DNA from: Fidelibacterota bacterium
GTDB lineage: Bacteria; Fidelibacterota; Marinisomatia; Marinisomatales; UBA1611
DNA: 64,000 nt
Direction: 5' to 3'
Assembly (NCBI GenBank): GCA_002708715.1
Contig: PAPB01000039.1
Coordinates: 1 to 64,000 of the forward strand
Shown here: one piece after another, positions 56,008-63,677 of the stretch
Layout: each line of letters opens with the position of its first letter
Numbering within the stretch: position 1 is the first letter of the stretch
Translations under genes and position numbers: made by a program
Notes under the pieces: generated by a model
Told to the model about the DNA's origin: nothing
The model's database searches: none
The model's input: only the letters and a program-made list of their open reading frames with translations

Positions 56008-57045
56008 GTGTGTAAAAAATTAATTAAAATTATATTTTTTGTTATTTGTTTTAGTTTTAGTCAAATCACAACTTCAATTTTTGGTGATATTGCTAAAAAC
56101 GATCCTCTAGAATTATTAGATATACGCACCTGCCCTGATTATGTTGATTCATGTTTATATGTATGTAGTGATGGGGTTAATCAATTGTGCCATCCAGAAG
56201 ATTTATATGCAATTGAAATTGATACTAGTGAAAATAATGAACACACAGATGGTTCACGCTATAGAATATATTTTCCTTGGCAATATGATGGTATGACTGC
56301 AGATAAGTTTACTGTTACTGCTTCATGGCCTTGCTTAAGCCCTACAGCAGTTTATGCTAGTGGTAACTATGCTTACTGGGATATTTATGGTAACGGTGAT
56401 TGTCCTGGAACTGTACAAGGATCTATTTGGTATGGTGATAATTGTCAGGATAGTGACGGGAATATAGGATCAGAAGATTGTAAAGAATTAGTTGGTCGCT
56501 TTTGTTTTGTAGTAGGTGATACACTTAATTGGTCTGAAAATGCAGATCAAAGTATTAGTACAGATGTATGTGATGCATGTTGGATGTCTTCACCTGCATG
56601 GAGCTATTATGATTTAGGACCATACTCTGATAGCTTGATGTCGCCAGCGTATTGTGAAGTTTATGATCATTGTCATCACAGTGCTTCTGATAGCACATTA
56701 TGCGGAGTTGGTTATTTAGACGGTACTGATTCTAGTTCAATATCTATAACTCAGATAAAGAATGTTTTAGAATATTATTCATTAAATAATTATCCAAACC
56801 CTTTTAATGCATCAACTAATATTTCTTATGATGTCCCAAAAGAAAACTTTATAAATATAGTAATATATGATATTAGAGGCATTAGTATCATAGAAATAGT
56901 TAATAGATTTCATCATGCTGGTCAATATAAAATAGATTGGAACGGGAAAAATAAATATGGGAAATCAGTACCAGCTGGTATGTATTTTTCTGTATTAAAG
57001 GCTAGTGATTATTCTTTGTCTAAAAAATTATTGTTACTTAAATAA
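56008..57045 (+). CDS. Cys-rich secreted protein with T9SS-type sorting domain
   Basis: The start is a GTG at 56008 giving a signal peptide (IIFFVICFSFSQ). The 345-residue protein has roughly 15 cysteines between residues 40 and 235 (for example CPDYVDSCLYVCSDGVNQLC and CDACW), suggesting a disulfide-rich extracellular domain. The C-terminal 85 residues contain NYPNPFNASTNISYDV, VIYDIRGISI and AGMYFSVLKA, the type A sorting domain recognised by the T9SS. It would be secreted and attached at the surface. The mature function is unknown. Confidence 0.75.
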   Translation: MCKKLIKIIFFVICFSFSQITTSIFGDIAKNDPLELLDIRTCPDYVDSCLYVCSDGVNQLCHPEDLYAIEIDTSENNEHTDGSRYRIYFPWQYDGMTADKFTVTASWPCLSPTAVYASGNYAYWDIYGNGDCPGTVQGSIWYGDNCQDSDGNIGSEDCKELVGRFCFVVGDTLNWSENADQSISTDVCDACWMSSPAWSYYDLGPYSDSLMSPAYCEVYDHCHHSASDSTLCGVGYLDGTDSSSISITQIKNVLEYYSLNNYPNPFNASTNISYDVPKENFINIVIYDIRGISIIEIVNRFHHAGQYKIDWNGKNKYGKSVPAGMYFSVLKASDYSLSKKLLLLK

Positions 57046-57096
57046 TCATAATATTAACTAGTTAGGTATATTTAATTATATAAGTTATTAATATCA

Positions 57097-58215
57097 ATGT
57101 TTAGCATTAAAAGCTTAATAAAGGTTATTGCTTATTTTATATTGATAGGAGCATTTATTATCATAGCTTTTATTAATATAAGTCCTGAGCTTGGGGGAAA
57201 TCCTTCAAAAAATAAAAGAAAAATCTATGAAACGTTTAAGAATTATAAGAATGGGGAATTCCATAATTTAGAATTGTATCAAACAATGACAGGTGAAATG
57301 TCAATGACAGAGTTTTTTAGAAATGATTCTAATCGACGACCTATCGTAGACATAATACCAGAAAAAATTGATATAAAAGATTTTTCTAAAATTCAATTTG
57401 ATAAAATAAAAATATCTTGGTTAGGTCATTCAGCATTTATATTAAATATTAACGGGAATATAATCCTTCTAGATCCTATGTTAGGTGATTATGCAGCTCC
57501 AATACCGATTCCTTCTTTGGAAAGATATAACAGTGAGAGTCCTTTAAATGTAGATGAAATAAAGGAAATTAGTGCTGTAATATTTTCTCATGATCACTAT
57601 GATCATTTAAATTACCCTACTATTAAAAAAATAAAGAATAAGGTTAAAAAATACTTTGTTCCACATGGAATGGGAAGCCATCTTATGAATTGGGGGATTG
57701 AAAGTGAGAAAATTATTGAGCTTAATTGGGAAGAAAGTGTAGTATTTAATGATATTGAATTTGTTTGTTTGCCTGCGTTACATTTTTCTGGAAGAGGGAT
57801 CTTCAATAAAAATAGTACGCTGTGGGCTTCATGGGCCTTTAAAAGTGATAAAGTTAAAATTTATTTTAGTGGAGATAGTGGATATGGTAATCACTTTAAA
57901 AATATTGGAAATGTACATGGCCCATTTGATTTAACGTTGATTGATTGTGGACAATATAATGTAGCTTGGAAATATTCACATATGTTTCCTGAACAAGCAA
58001 TTCAAGCAGCAAAAGATTTAAAAAGTGAATACTTTATGCCTATTCATTGGGGTGCATTCACACTATCTACTCATTCGTGGACCGAGCCTGTTATCAGTGC
58101 TTTAGATTATGCAGAAAGCTCAAATCAGAAAATTGTGACTCCCAGAATAGGGCAAGTGTTTTATATACCAAATGAATTGAATGTAGATGGTGATTTTTGG
58201 TGGAGAAAATTTTGA
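57097..58215 (+). CDS. Membrane-anchored MBL-fold metallohydrolase (NAPE-PLD/UlaG-like)
   Basis: The 372-residue protein has an N-terminal hydrophobic anchor (AYFILIGAFIIIAFI). The metallo-beta-lactamase motif is HDHYDH (H165, H167, D169, H170), with further ligands in PALHFSGRG, YFSGDSGYG and the late MPIHWGAF. ISWLGHSAFILNINGNIILL before the motif is typical of the UlaG/NAPE-PLD-like group, whose members hydrolyse phosphodiesters or lactones. The exact substrate is unknown. The next gene appears to start at a TTG overlapping this stop codon. Confidence 0.85.
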   Translation: MFSIKSLIKVIAYFILIGAFIIIAFINISPELGGNPSKNKRKIYETFKNYKNGEFHNLELYQTMTGEMSMTEFFRNDSNRRPIVDIIPEKIDIKDFSKIQFDKIKISWLGHSAFILNINGNIILLDPMLGDYAAPIPIPSLERYNSESPLNVDEIKEISAVIFSHDHYDHLNYPTIKKIKNKVKKYFVPHGMGSHLMNWGIESEKIIELNWEESVVFNDIEFVCLPALHFSGRGIFNKNSTLWASWAFKSDKVKIYFSGDSGYGNHFKNIGNVHGPFDLTLIDCGQYNVAWKYSHMFPEQAIQAAKDLKSEYFMPIHWGAFTLSTHSWTEPVISALDYAESSNQKIVTPRIGQVFYIPNELNVDGDFWWRKF

Positions 58216-58549
58216 AAATTTTTTTAATATTAAGAATTATTGGTTTATTACATATTTTGGCTGGTTTTTTTCTATTTGGTTTTATTCTTATGCGGATCAG
58301 ATTTCATTTCAAATGATTGGCGCACTATTACTTGAAATTATGCCATGGTTTAAAACGCCAGTTACTGTTTTAAATGCGATGAATTTAGTTATAAGGATTT
58401 TGCTCATCCTTGCAAGTGCTCTAAAGGATATTTGGTCAATGAAACTTATTTTATTGGTTGAGGTATATTTAATGTGCTGTATTTTTCTTGGCGCAATATT
58501 TAATTATTTTTCATTTTTTCAGCAATCGGTTCCCCATTCATTATCATAG
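58212..58549 (+). CDS. Small multi-span membrane protein requiring a -1 frameshift
   Basis: A TTG at 58212 overlaps the upstream stop codon as TTGA and follows GGAG by about eight bases. This frame encodes MKIFLILRIIGLLHILAGFF and then runs to a stop at 58314-58316. At T-TTT-TTT (58265-58271), read in zero frame as GGT TTT TTT, a -1 slip continues into a frame open to 58549. That frame encodes a hydrophobic protein with further spans (IRILLILASALKDIW; ILLVEVYLMCCIFLG). The joined product would be 112 residues. Programmed slippage, a homopolymer error in the assembly and a genuine frameshift mutation are all possible. Confidence 0.5.
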
Positions 58550-58620
58550 TAATGATATTAATCAATTTGGCTATGGATATTATTATGGTAGATAATGTGA
58601 GCTAATTAGCTTTTTGTTAT

Positions 58621-58824
58621 TTAATAATTATTTGAGAGTTGATGCTTTCGGATAATTACGAAAAAAATAATAATGCTTGTAGTCCAAACAATGCTTATAA
58701 GTGAGCAGGCTAAAATTGAAAGTCCATGAATACCCAAGTGTAAAATTAAAGTTATTATAAGATACAGTGTAAATATTAAGAACCCTTTATCTAGTAAAAC
58801 TCTTATTTTTAGGGGATTTTTCAT
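58621..58824 (-). CDS. Small membrane protein, minus strand
   Basis: The 67-residue reading frame encodes two hydrophobic segments and ends in a basic tail (RKHQLSNNY). It lies in a gap between the + strand frameshifted gene and the minus-strand MORN gene. No ribosome-binding site is clear. The composition resembles a real small membrane protein, but a chance ORF in AT-rich DNA is possible. Confidence 0.4.
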   Translation of the reverse strand: MKNPLKIRVLLDKGFLIFTLYLIITLILHLGIHGLSILACSLISIVWTTSIIIFFVIIRKHQLSNNY

Positions 58825-58914
58825 GGAATAAATTTATAATGAATGATAAATGTCTAATGTTGACAGGGGTCACATTTCTTATTGATTATAATAGAAATTA
58901 AGGATTTGGAAATT

Positions 58915-59808
58915 CTATGAGCATTGGATTGTGACACCATCTAAATCCCAGCATATTTCATTTATTATAATATTATTACTATAATCAATTTGATGTTTTT
59001 TATTACCATCTGGATACCAATAAAACCATGATTTAATACGGTTTCCTTTATTAAAATGTCCATTCATTATTTTTGCACCTTTCTCGCTCCAGTATATCCA
59101 CTCTCCATCTTCTTTATTATTTAAATAATTTCCTTTTTCACGTTCTTGCGCATTTGCATACCAAGTTGTCCATAGTGCATCTTTATTATCTTTTTTAAAA
59201 TATCCTTCAGTTTGTTTATTTCCATTGGTATACCAATAAGTCCATAAGCCATATTTGTAATCATTAAAATAGTTTCCCTCACTTTTATAATTTCCATTAT
59301 CATAGAAGTAGTGCCAATAACCATTCTTTATTCCAAGCTTTCTATATCCCTCTCTTTCTTTTTCTCCATTTTGATACCAATAAGTCCATAGACCAATTCC
59401 TTTAGTATGTTTATAGATTCCTTCTTTTCTTTTTTGGCCATTTTGATACCAAAAAGTACAAAGTCCATCAACCTTTCCATATTTCCAAAACCCTTTTTCT
59501 TCTTTTTTACCATTTTGATAATATTTAGTATACCTACCATGCATTAAATTATTTTTGTAATTATATTGAACTTTCTTTTTACCATTTATATACCATTCGT
59601 TATAGTATCCATTTTTTTTACCATTCTCAATTTGAAATTCTAGCACTTTTTTTCCGGTAAGCATCGAATAGTTTAATGCAATACCGCTAAATGGTGTTTC
59701 ATCGCTTTTTGTAAAATATAGACTGTCTGATTTTATAAGATCTTTAATATTTATTTCATTTTCTGAAAGCCCGATAGATAATAATAAGAACAAATATAAA
59801 TATTTCAT
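58915..59808 (-). CDS. MORN-repeat (YwqK-like) secreted protein
   Basis: The 297-residue protein has a signal peptide (YLYLFLLLSIGLS) and then about ten tandem repeats of roughly 23 residues of the form G-x-W-T-Y-W-Y-x-N-G-x-K-x-x-E-G. Examples are GLWTYWYQNGEKEREGYRK and GEWIYWSEKGAKIMNG. This is the MORN_2/YwqK pattern. These repeats make elongated beta-hairpin solenoids that bind lipids or proteins. The DNA repeats are protein repeats, not a nucleic-acid element. A probable relative on the opposite strand lies at 62710-63603. Confidence 0.85.
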   Translation of the reverse strand: MKYLYLFLLLSIGLSENEINIKDLIKSDSLYFTKSDETPFSGIALNYSMLTGKKVLEFQIENGKKNGYYNEWYINGKKKVQYNYKNNLMHGRYTKYYQNGKKEEKGFWKYGKVDGLCTFWYQNGQKRKEGIYKHTKGIGLWTYWYQNGEKEREGYRKLGIKNGYWHYFYDNGNYKSEGNYFNDYKYGLWTYWYTNGNKQTEGYFKKDNKDALWTTWYANAQEREKGNYLNNKEDGEWIYWSEKGAKIMNGHFNKGNRIKSWFYWYPDGNKKHQIDYSNNIIINEICWDLDGVTIQCS

Positions 59809-59959
59809 TATATAATATTATTTTTAGAGAGGAAAAATTGAATTGGTTTGGAGGCTTTCATAGTAATGCAAATTTTAAAAAATGATTGATTTTAACCTCT
59901 CATATATTTTTTAATTAAATTAGGGTTGGTCTAATTTATATTAATTTGGTGATTTGATT

Positions 59960-60370
59960 ATGGGTAAAAGTTGGATAGAAAAAAGAGACATCAATAAAAA
60001 TCATAATATAAAAATAAATCAAAAAAATTTTGCTGATATTCCAGCAGGGACAAGGATGTTAGTCCCAACGCCTAAAATTATTGATAAGTTTGTAAAACAA
60101 ATTCCAGTAGGTTCATTTTTTCGTATTAAAGAAATCCGTGTTTCTCTAGCTAATCAGTACAAAGCTGAAATGACATGTCCAGTAGTAACAGGTATATCAC
60201 TACGTATCATTGCTGAGGCCGCATATGAAGAATATATAAATGAAGAGGTAATTGATAGAATCACACCGTTTTGGCGAGTTGTCCACCCAGATTCAAAATT
60301 GATAGAAAAATTAGCCTGTGGAAAAGACTTCGTGATTGAAAGACAATCAGATGAGAAAATTGAATTTTAA
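59960..60370 (+). CDS. MGMT-fold (alkyltransferase-like) protein without catalytic Cys motif
   Basis: The ATG at 59960 is preferred over an in-frame TTG at 59954. The 136-residue protein begins MGKSWIEKR and contains QIPVGSFFRIKEIRVSLANQYKAEMTCPVVTGIS and TPFWRVVHPDSKL. These match a small family annotated as MGMT-like, with the winged-helix fold of O6-alkylguanine transferases. The reactive PCHR motif is absent, so it is unlikely to be a suicidal methyltransferase; ATL-like lesion binding is possible. The 220-base gap downstream contains structured element A. Confidence 0.55.
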   Translation: MGKSWIEKRDINKNHNIKINQKNFADIPAGTRMLVPTPKIIDKFVKQIPVGSFFRIKEIRVSLANQYKAEMTCPVVTGISLRIIAEAAYEEYINEEVIDRITPFWRVVHPDSKLIEKLACGKDFVIERQSDEKIEF

Positions 60371-60376
60371 TTTTTA

Positions 60377-60524
60377 TTTAGGCAGAAGGGATTTAACCGA
60401 GGTATCGGAGGTATCTAAGGAGATGCGTCCCTTCTACCTAAATATGGTATTCTATACTGCATACCTATCATCACCTATTAATACGTATTACTAAATTGAA
60501 GTACTTGTGATGTGGGTCACAAGT
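60377..60524. ncRNA. Structured intergenic element A (candidate RNA with two hairpins)
   Basis: The stem GGCAGAAGGGA (60381-60391) pairs with TCCCTTCTACC (60428-60438) over ten of eleven positions. A second hairpin GGTAT (60446-60450)/ATACC (60461-60465) has the loop TCTATACTGC. A second copy of the whole block lies at 61492-61635, and compensatory changes between the two support both hairpins. The only mismatch in the first stem, C against A on this strand, becomes a U-G pair if the opposite strand is transcribed. The transcribed strand is not decided by sequence. A CRP-like palindrome closes the block. Confidence 0.6.
60503..60524. promoter_or_regulatory. CRP-like palindrome (TGTGA-N6-TCACA), element A
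   Basis: ACTTGTGA (60503-60510) and TCACAAGT (60517-60524) are perfect inverted repeats separated by six bases, which contains the CRP/FNR-superfamily consensus TGTGA-N6-TCACA. A TATAAT occurs at 60532-60537 before the gene at 60591. On the other strand, the 60 bases that follow lead into the hairpins. Which promoter it controls is open, and no CRP-family gene is in the window. Confidence 0.6.
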
Positions 60525-60590
60525 TTTTAATTATAATTAAAAATAAGTATATATATTTACATAATAATTTTTTTAAAAATAGGTGAATGT

Positions 60591-61250
60591 ATGAAATATT
60601 TTAGTTGTTTATTAATGCTCCATGTTCTGCTTTTCAATTTTTTGACTGCTCAATATTCAGGTAATGGTAATCATGGTGACCCCTTATCTGAAACCGCTTT
60701 GTATCCTGTACCAAAAGAAATGACTTTTGAAGAGTATAAGGATATGAACAGGAGGATGTCTCAAGCACTTTTATGGTCGTCAATTCCTATACCTGGAATT
60801 ACACATTACTATGCTGGCGAAATAAAAAAATCTAAAAAACTGTTTTATATTGGCATGGGTGGACTTGCCTGTATTATTGTAGGATCATTTTCAATGGAAG
60901 AAGGTGAATGGCCAGAATATAATCAAAACCATATTATATTTAATCAAGGAAAGGACAATGAAAAACGTTTTGAAAAAATTCCAGTTGGTATGGAAGGAGA
61001 AGTAGTGCATTACAAACTCCAAGAGATTCGTAAAGAACAAAACGGTAATGGTGGAGGCCTAATTTTTGCAGGTTTAGCTATTGTTTTAGGCGATTTTATT
61101 TATGATAGAGTGAAAGGTTTACAAGTAATAGAGGATAAAAGAGATAAAGTGCGTTTTAAATATGGCCAAAAATTAAACTTATCAATAAAACCTAGTTACA
61201 ACTCCTTACAAAATAAGTTGGGCTTTGGCTTAAAATTCTATTTTGGTTAA
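60591..61250 (+). CDS. Secreted or membrane protein of unknown function
   Basis: The ATG follows an AGGTGAA site. The 219-residue protein has a signal peptide ending near NFLTAQ. The section SSIPIPGITHYYAGEIKKSKKLFYIGMGGL recalls the P-G-x-x-(Q/H)-Y-Y pattern of DUF5683-like proteins, followed by a hydrophobic hairpin. A second hydrophobic segment (GGGLIFAGLAIVLGDFIY) and a beta-rich end terminating in LGFGLKFYFG follow. Its upstream region carries structured element A and a CRP-like site. Confidence 0.6.
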   Translation: MKYFSCLLMLHVLLFNFLTAQYSGNGNHGDPLSETALYPVPKEMTFEEYKDMNRRMSQALLWSSIPIPGITHYYAGEIKKSKKLFYIGMGGLACIIVGSFSMEEGEWPEYNQNHIIFNQGKDNEKRFEKIPVGMEGEVVHYKLQEIRKEQNGNGGGLIFAGLAIVLGDFIYDRVKGLQVIEDKRDKVRFKYGQKLNLSIKPSYNSLQNKLGFGLKFYFG

Positions 61251-61315
61251 TATGAGAATTAATAGTTGGATTTTACTTTCTAATATATTCATTTAGATAG
61301 GGGTAATAAGAATCG

Positions 61316-61453
61316 CTAATTATATAACATACCTATCCTTATGCATTTGATGAAGCGCTCTAGTATCCTTCGTTTCACATACTCTTTTCCCTGATTCCTT
61401 GTTAGTAATAAGATAGCCTGTTGCCTAATGATGGCTTCTTGTTTTTCACTCAT
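61316..61453 (-). CDS. Small 45-residue ORF with strong ribosome-binding site
   Basis: On the minus strand an ATG at 61453 is preceded by AAGGAGAT, a near-perfect ribosome-binding site in a genome where such sites are rare. The ORF encodes 45 residues, starting MSEKQEAIIRQQAILLL and rich in Arg/Lys (YVKRRILERF), then a TAG at 61316-61318. It looks like a small basic helical protein. The upstream side (towards higher coordinates) holds element B, which would form its 5' leader if transcribed on this strand. No homologue is recognised. Confidence 0.5.
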   Translation of the reverse strand: MSEKQEAIIRQQAILLLTRNQGKEYVKRRILERFIKCIRIGMLYN

Positions 61454-61491
61454 AATATCTCCTTAATTATTACAACTCCTTATAATAATAA

Positions 61492-61635
61492 CTTAGGCAG
61501 AGGGGGTGACTGATGTACACAACTGAGGTAAGAAGATAAACCCCCTCTACCCAAATATGGTCTTCTATACTAAAAGACCAAGTATCACTAAATAAAACGT
61601 ATAATACCGAAATAGTACTCGTGATACAGATCACA
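61492..61635. ncRNA. Structured intergenic element B (second copy)
   Basis: The first stem GGCAGAGGGGGT (61496-61507) pairs with ACCCCCTCTACC (61540-61551), with one C-A mismatch on this strand that is U-G on the other. The second hairpin GGTCTT (61559-61564)/AAGACC (61574-61579) has the loop CTATACTAA. Compared with element A, pairs change from A-T to G-C (twice) and A-T to C-G (once) while pairing is kept. Conserved single-stranded elements include GAGGTA in the first loop and CTATACT in the second. It lies between the small minus-strand ORF and the gene at 61729. Confidence 0.6.
61620..61635. promoter_or_regulatory. CRP-like palindrome, element B
   Basis: CGTGA (61620-61624), six bases, TCACA (61631-61635): a one-base departure from TGTGA-N6-TCACA at the same place as in element A. 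The core GTGAT-ACAG-ATCAC is a perfect palindrome. TATAAT at 61639-61644 follows, about 85 bases before the next + strand gene. Confidence 0.5.
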
Positions 61636-61728
61636 TCATATAATTAAGATATTGAATTATATTGATTTGGTAGATTTATATTGTTATTTATTTATAATAT
61701 TTAAAGCTTATGGAATTCAGATATTGGT

Positions 61729-62472
61729 ATGATAAATAAAAATATATTACTAACAATATTTCTAATTTTTCCTAATCTCTATTCCCAGGAAGTGATAATT
61801 CTTGATCGTCAAACAAGCAATCCTCTTAAAGACGTGAATATTTTCAATAAAAATGATGGTATAACAAGCGATAAAAATGGTCAGTGCAATTTGGATAATT
61901 TTGAGGAAAGTGATACTCTTGTTTTCTCATTAATAGGTTATAGTAATATTCAATTGGTAAAGTCTATGGTTTTGGATACAGTGAAAATGCAAAGTGAGGC
62001 AATACCGTTAGATTTGGTTAGTGTATATGGCTCAAGAAAATTTTCAAGGAAAAGGTATTTTAAACTTGAAAGAGATGTCCGGAGAGTATATCCATATGTA
62101 AAAGTATTTTCAAAAAATATGGTGTATTATGATAATATTTTAAATGAATTAGACAACTATTCAGGTCTTAAAAGATATTATAAAAAAAGAAAAATATTTA
62201 GCGATATTGAAAATCAATTATTATTGAAATATGATTATTCTATCAGAAAGTTATCAAAGAATCAAGGTAGAATCCTTATTAGGCTAATTGATAGAGAGAC
62301 AGGCAGGACCTCATATAGAATTATTAAAGATTTTAGGAATATCTTTTCAGCCGGATTTTGGCAAATTACAGCAAGAATATTTGGTCATAATCTTAAGTCA
62401 AATTATAACCCTCAAAAAGGTGAGGATAGATTAATTGAATTTATTATTGGTCGTATTGAAAGCAATTCTTGA
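61729..62472 (+). CDS. Carboxypeptidase-regulatory-like domain fused to DUF4294
   Basis: The 247-residue protein has a signal peptide ending at NLYSQ. A beta-sandwich of about 70 residues follows (VIILDRQTSNPLKDVNIFNK; SLIGYSNIQ), as in CarboxypepD_reg-like domains of the FCB group. The C-terminal half matches DUF4294: RRVYPYVKVFSKNMVYYDNI, SKNQGRILIRLIDRETGRTS and FSAGFWQITARIFGHNLKS. DUF4294 has no known biochemical role. The preceding region contains element B. Confidence 0.8.
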   Translation: MINKNILLTIFLIFPNLYSQEVIILDRQTSNPLKDVNIFNKNDGITSDKNGQCNLDNFEESDTLVFSLIGYSNIQLVKSMVLDTVKMQSEAIPLDLVSVYGSRKFSRKRYFKLERDVRRVYPYVKVFSKNMVYYDNILNELDNYSGLKRYYKKRKIFSDIENQLLLKYDYSIRKLSKNQGRILIRLIDRETGRTSYRIIKDFRNIFSAGFWQITARIFGHNLKSNYNPQKGEDRLIEFIIGRIESNS

Positions 62473-62709
62473 AATTTGAGAGCCAATTGTTCAAAAATTA
62501 ATAGATGTACTGAATTCTTATTTATTTATATAAATAATATATAAATTAGATATAAGTATATACTTGTGAAGTTTGATCAATTTGATTCATCATATATAGC
62601 TAATATTATCATTTAAAATGATATTGGCATAAAACTGGTTTAGTTTATATTAAAATTATGGGAAATATTGTTTGTTAATAATTCATAAAATTAAATTAAA
62701 GTATTGAAA

Positions 62710-63603
62710 ATGATTTATAGAATATTATCAATCCTTTTATTTTCCCCCTTTTTATTTGGAGACCAGGTTGATGAGTTAGAAGACCTTTTATTAAACCATC
62801 CTGATTTAATAATTCACCCAGAAAAATTGTATAAAAGTGATGGTCTTTGGATAAGTGAAATTACGGATGCTCCTTTTACTGGAAGAGTTGAAATATATTT
62901 ACAAGATGTAAGCAATAAAAAAGTCTTAGAGTGTACATTAGTAAAAGGCTTAAAACATGGCATTTTTATACAATATTATGATCACCTAGAGAAATTTTCA
63001 GGTATTATAGGACTCTATATGGAAGATATGAAAGAAGGTGGTTGGGTGATAACTGAACCTATGGAAGGATGGGCAAACACTACACCGTTAGAATTAACTA
63101 AAAATCATAAAATTACCTATATTAGTTATAGAGATGGATTAAGAGATGGGTCAGTAAAAGTTTCTGATTTCTTAAATGGTCGTTATTTTAATGGAAAAAA
63201 AACAGGTACTTGGTTCTTTTTTAATGATTCTGATAATAAAGATATATGGACTGAAAAACATTACTATGATGAAGATGAATTATTGCAAAATGAGTGTAGA
63301 GAAATTATCGATGGTAATATCTTTAATATGGATTGTGATAAATATGCAAAAAAATATACTGGTAGTAGATATCTTCTTATCCAATTAGACCCTAAAATGG
63401 CTAAGAAAGAAAAAATAGAGGAATCTAAGCGAATAGTGATTCAAGATGTTAATGGACGTAATGTGGAGATTATTGCCAATGAATTTTTAGGGCATATTAA
63501 ACATTACCATACTAGAAAGATGAGTATTCACAAAGAAAGAGGATATGCTTTTAAGGTTAATGATGCTCTTAGAAAAATGCTAAGAAATATTACTGAAGAT
63601 TAA
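62710..63603 (+). CDS. MORN-like secreted protein
   Basis: The start is taken at the ATG at 62710; an in-frame TTG at 62704 also exists. The 297-residue protein has a signal peptide ending near FLFGD. Its N-terminal repeat section (DAPFTGRVEIY; KVLECTLVKGLKHGIFIQYY) matches the same section of the minus-strand MORN protein (ETPFSGIALNY; KVLEFQIENGKKNGYYNEWY), so they are probably distant paralogues. Repeats are fewer and more degenerate here, and the last 100 residues are a charged helical tail. A 7-bp inverted repeat (63602-63621) overlaps the stop codon and lacks a T-run. Confidence 0.65.
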   Translation: MIYRILSILLFSPFLFGDQVDELEDLLLNHPDLIIHPEKLYKSDGLWISEITDAPFTGRVEIYLQDVSNKKVLECTLVKGLKHGIFIQYYDHLEKFSGIIGLYMEDMKEGGWVITEPMEGWANTTPLELTKNHKITYISYRDGLRDGSVKVSDFLNGRYFNGKKTGTWFFFNDSDNKDIWTEKHYYDEDELLQNECREIIDGNIFNMDCDKYAKKYTGSRYLLIQLDPKMAKKEKIEESKRIVIQDVNGRNVEIIANEFLGHIKHYHTRKMSIHKERGYAFKVNDALRKMLRNITED

Positions 63604-63677
63604 TCAAACAAATCTTTGATTGAAGTAAAAATACTCTTATTAGTTCAGTGGCATATCTAATGATAAAAGATTAGATC

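Noticed and set aside
58859-58874. A third CRP-like site (GTTGA-N6-TCACA) before the small minus-strand membrane gene.
   Set aside because: Only one half-site matches, and there is no neighbouring structured element, so chance is likely in a window this long.
58915-59808. Regular DNA repeats that could suggest a CRISPR array or minisatellite.
   Set aside because: The periodicity of about 69 bases reflects the 23-residue MORN repeats of an intact ORF, and the units diverge at synonymous sites. There are no spacers.
60423-60494. A 23-codon + strand ORF inside element A with GGAGG upstream, a possible leader peptide.
   Set aside because: Element B has ATA in place of the ATG and a weaker purine stretch. 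The differences between copies follow base pairing rather than codon position, so the structure explains the conservation better.
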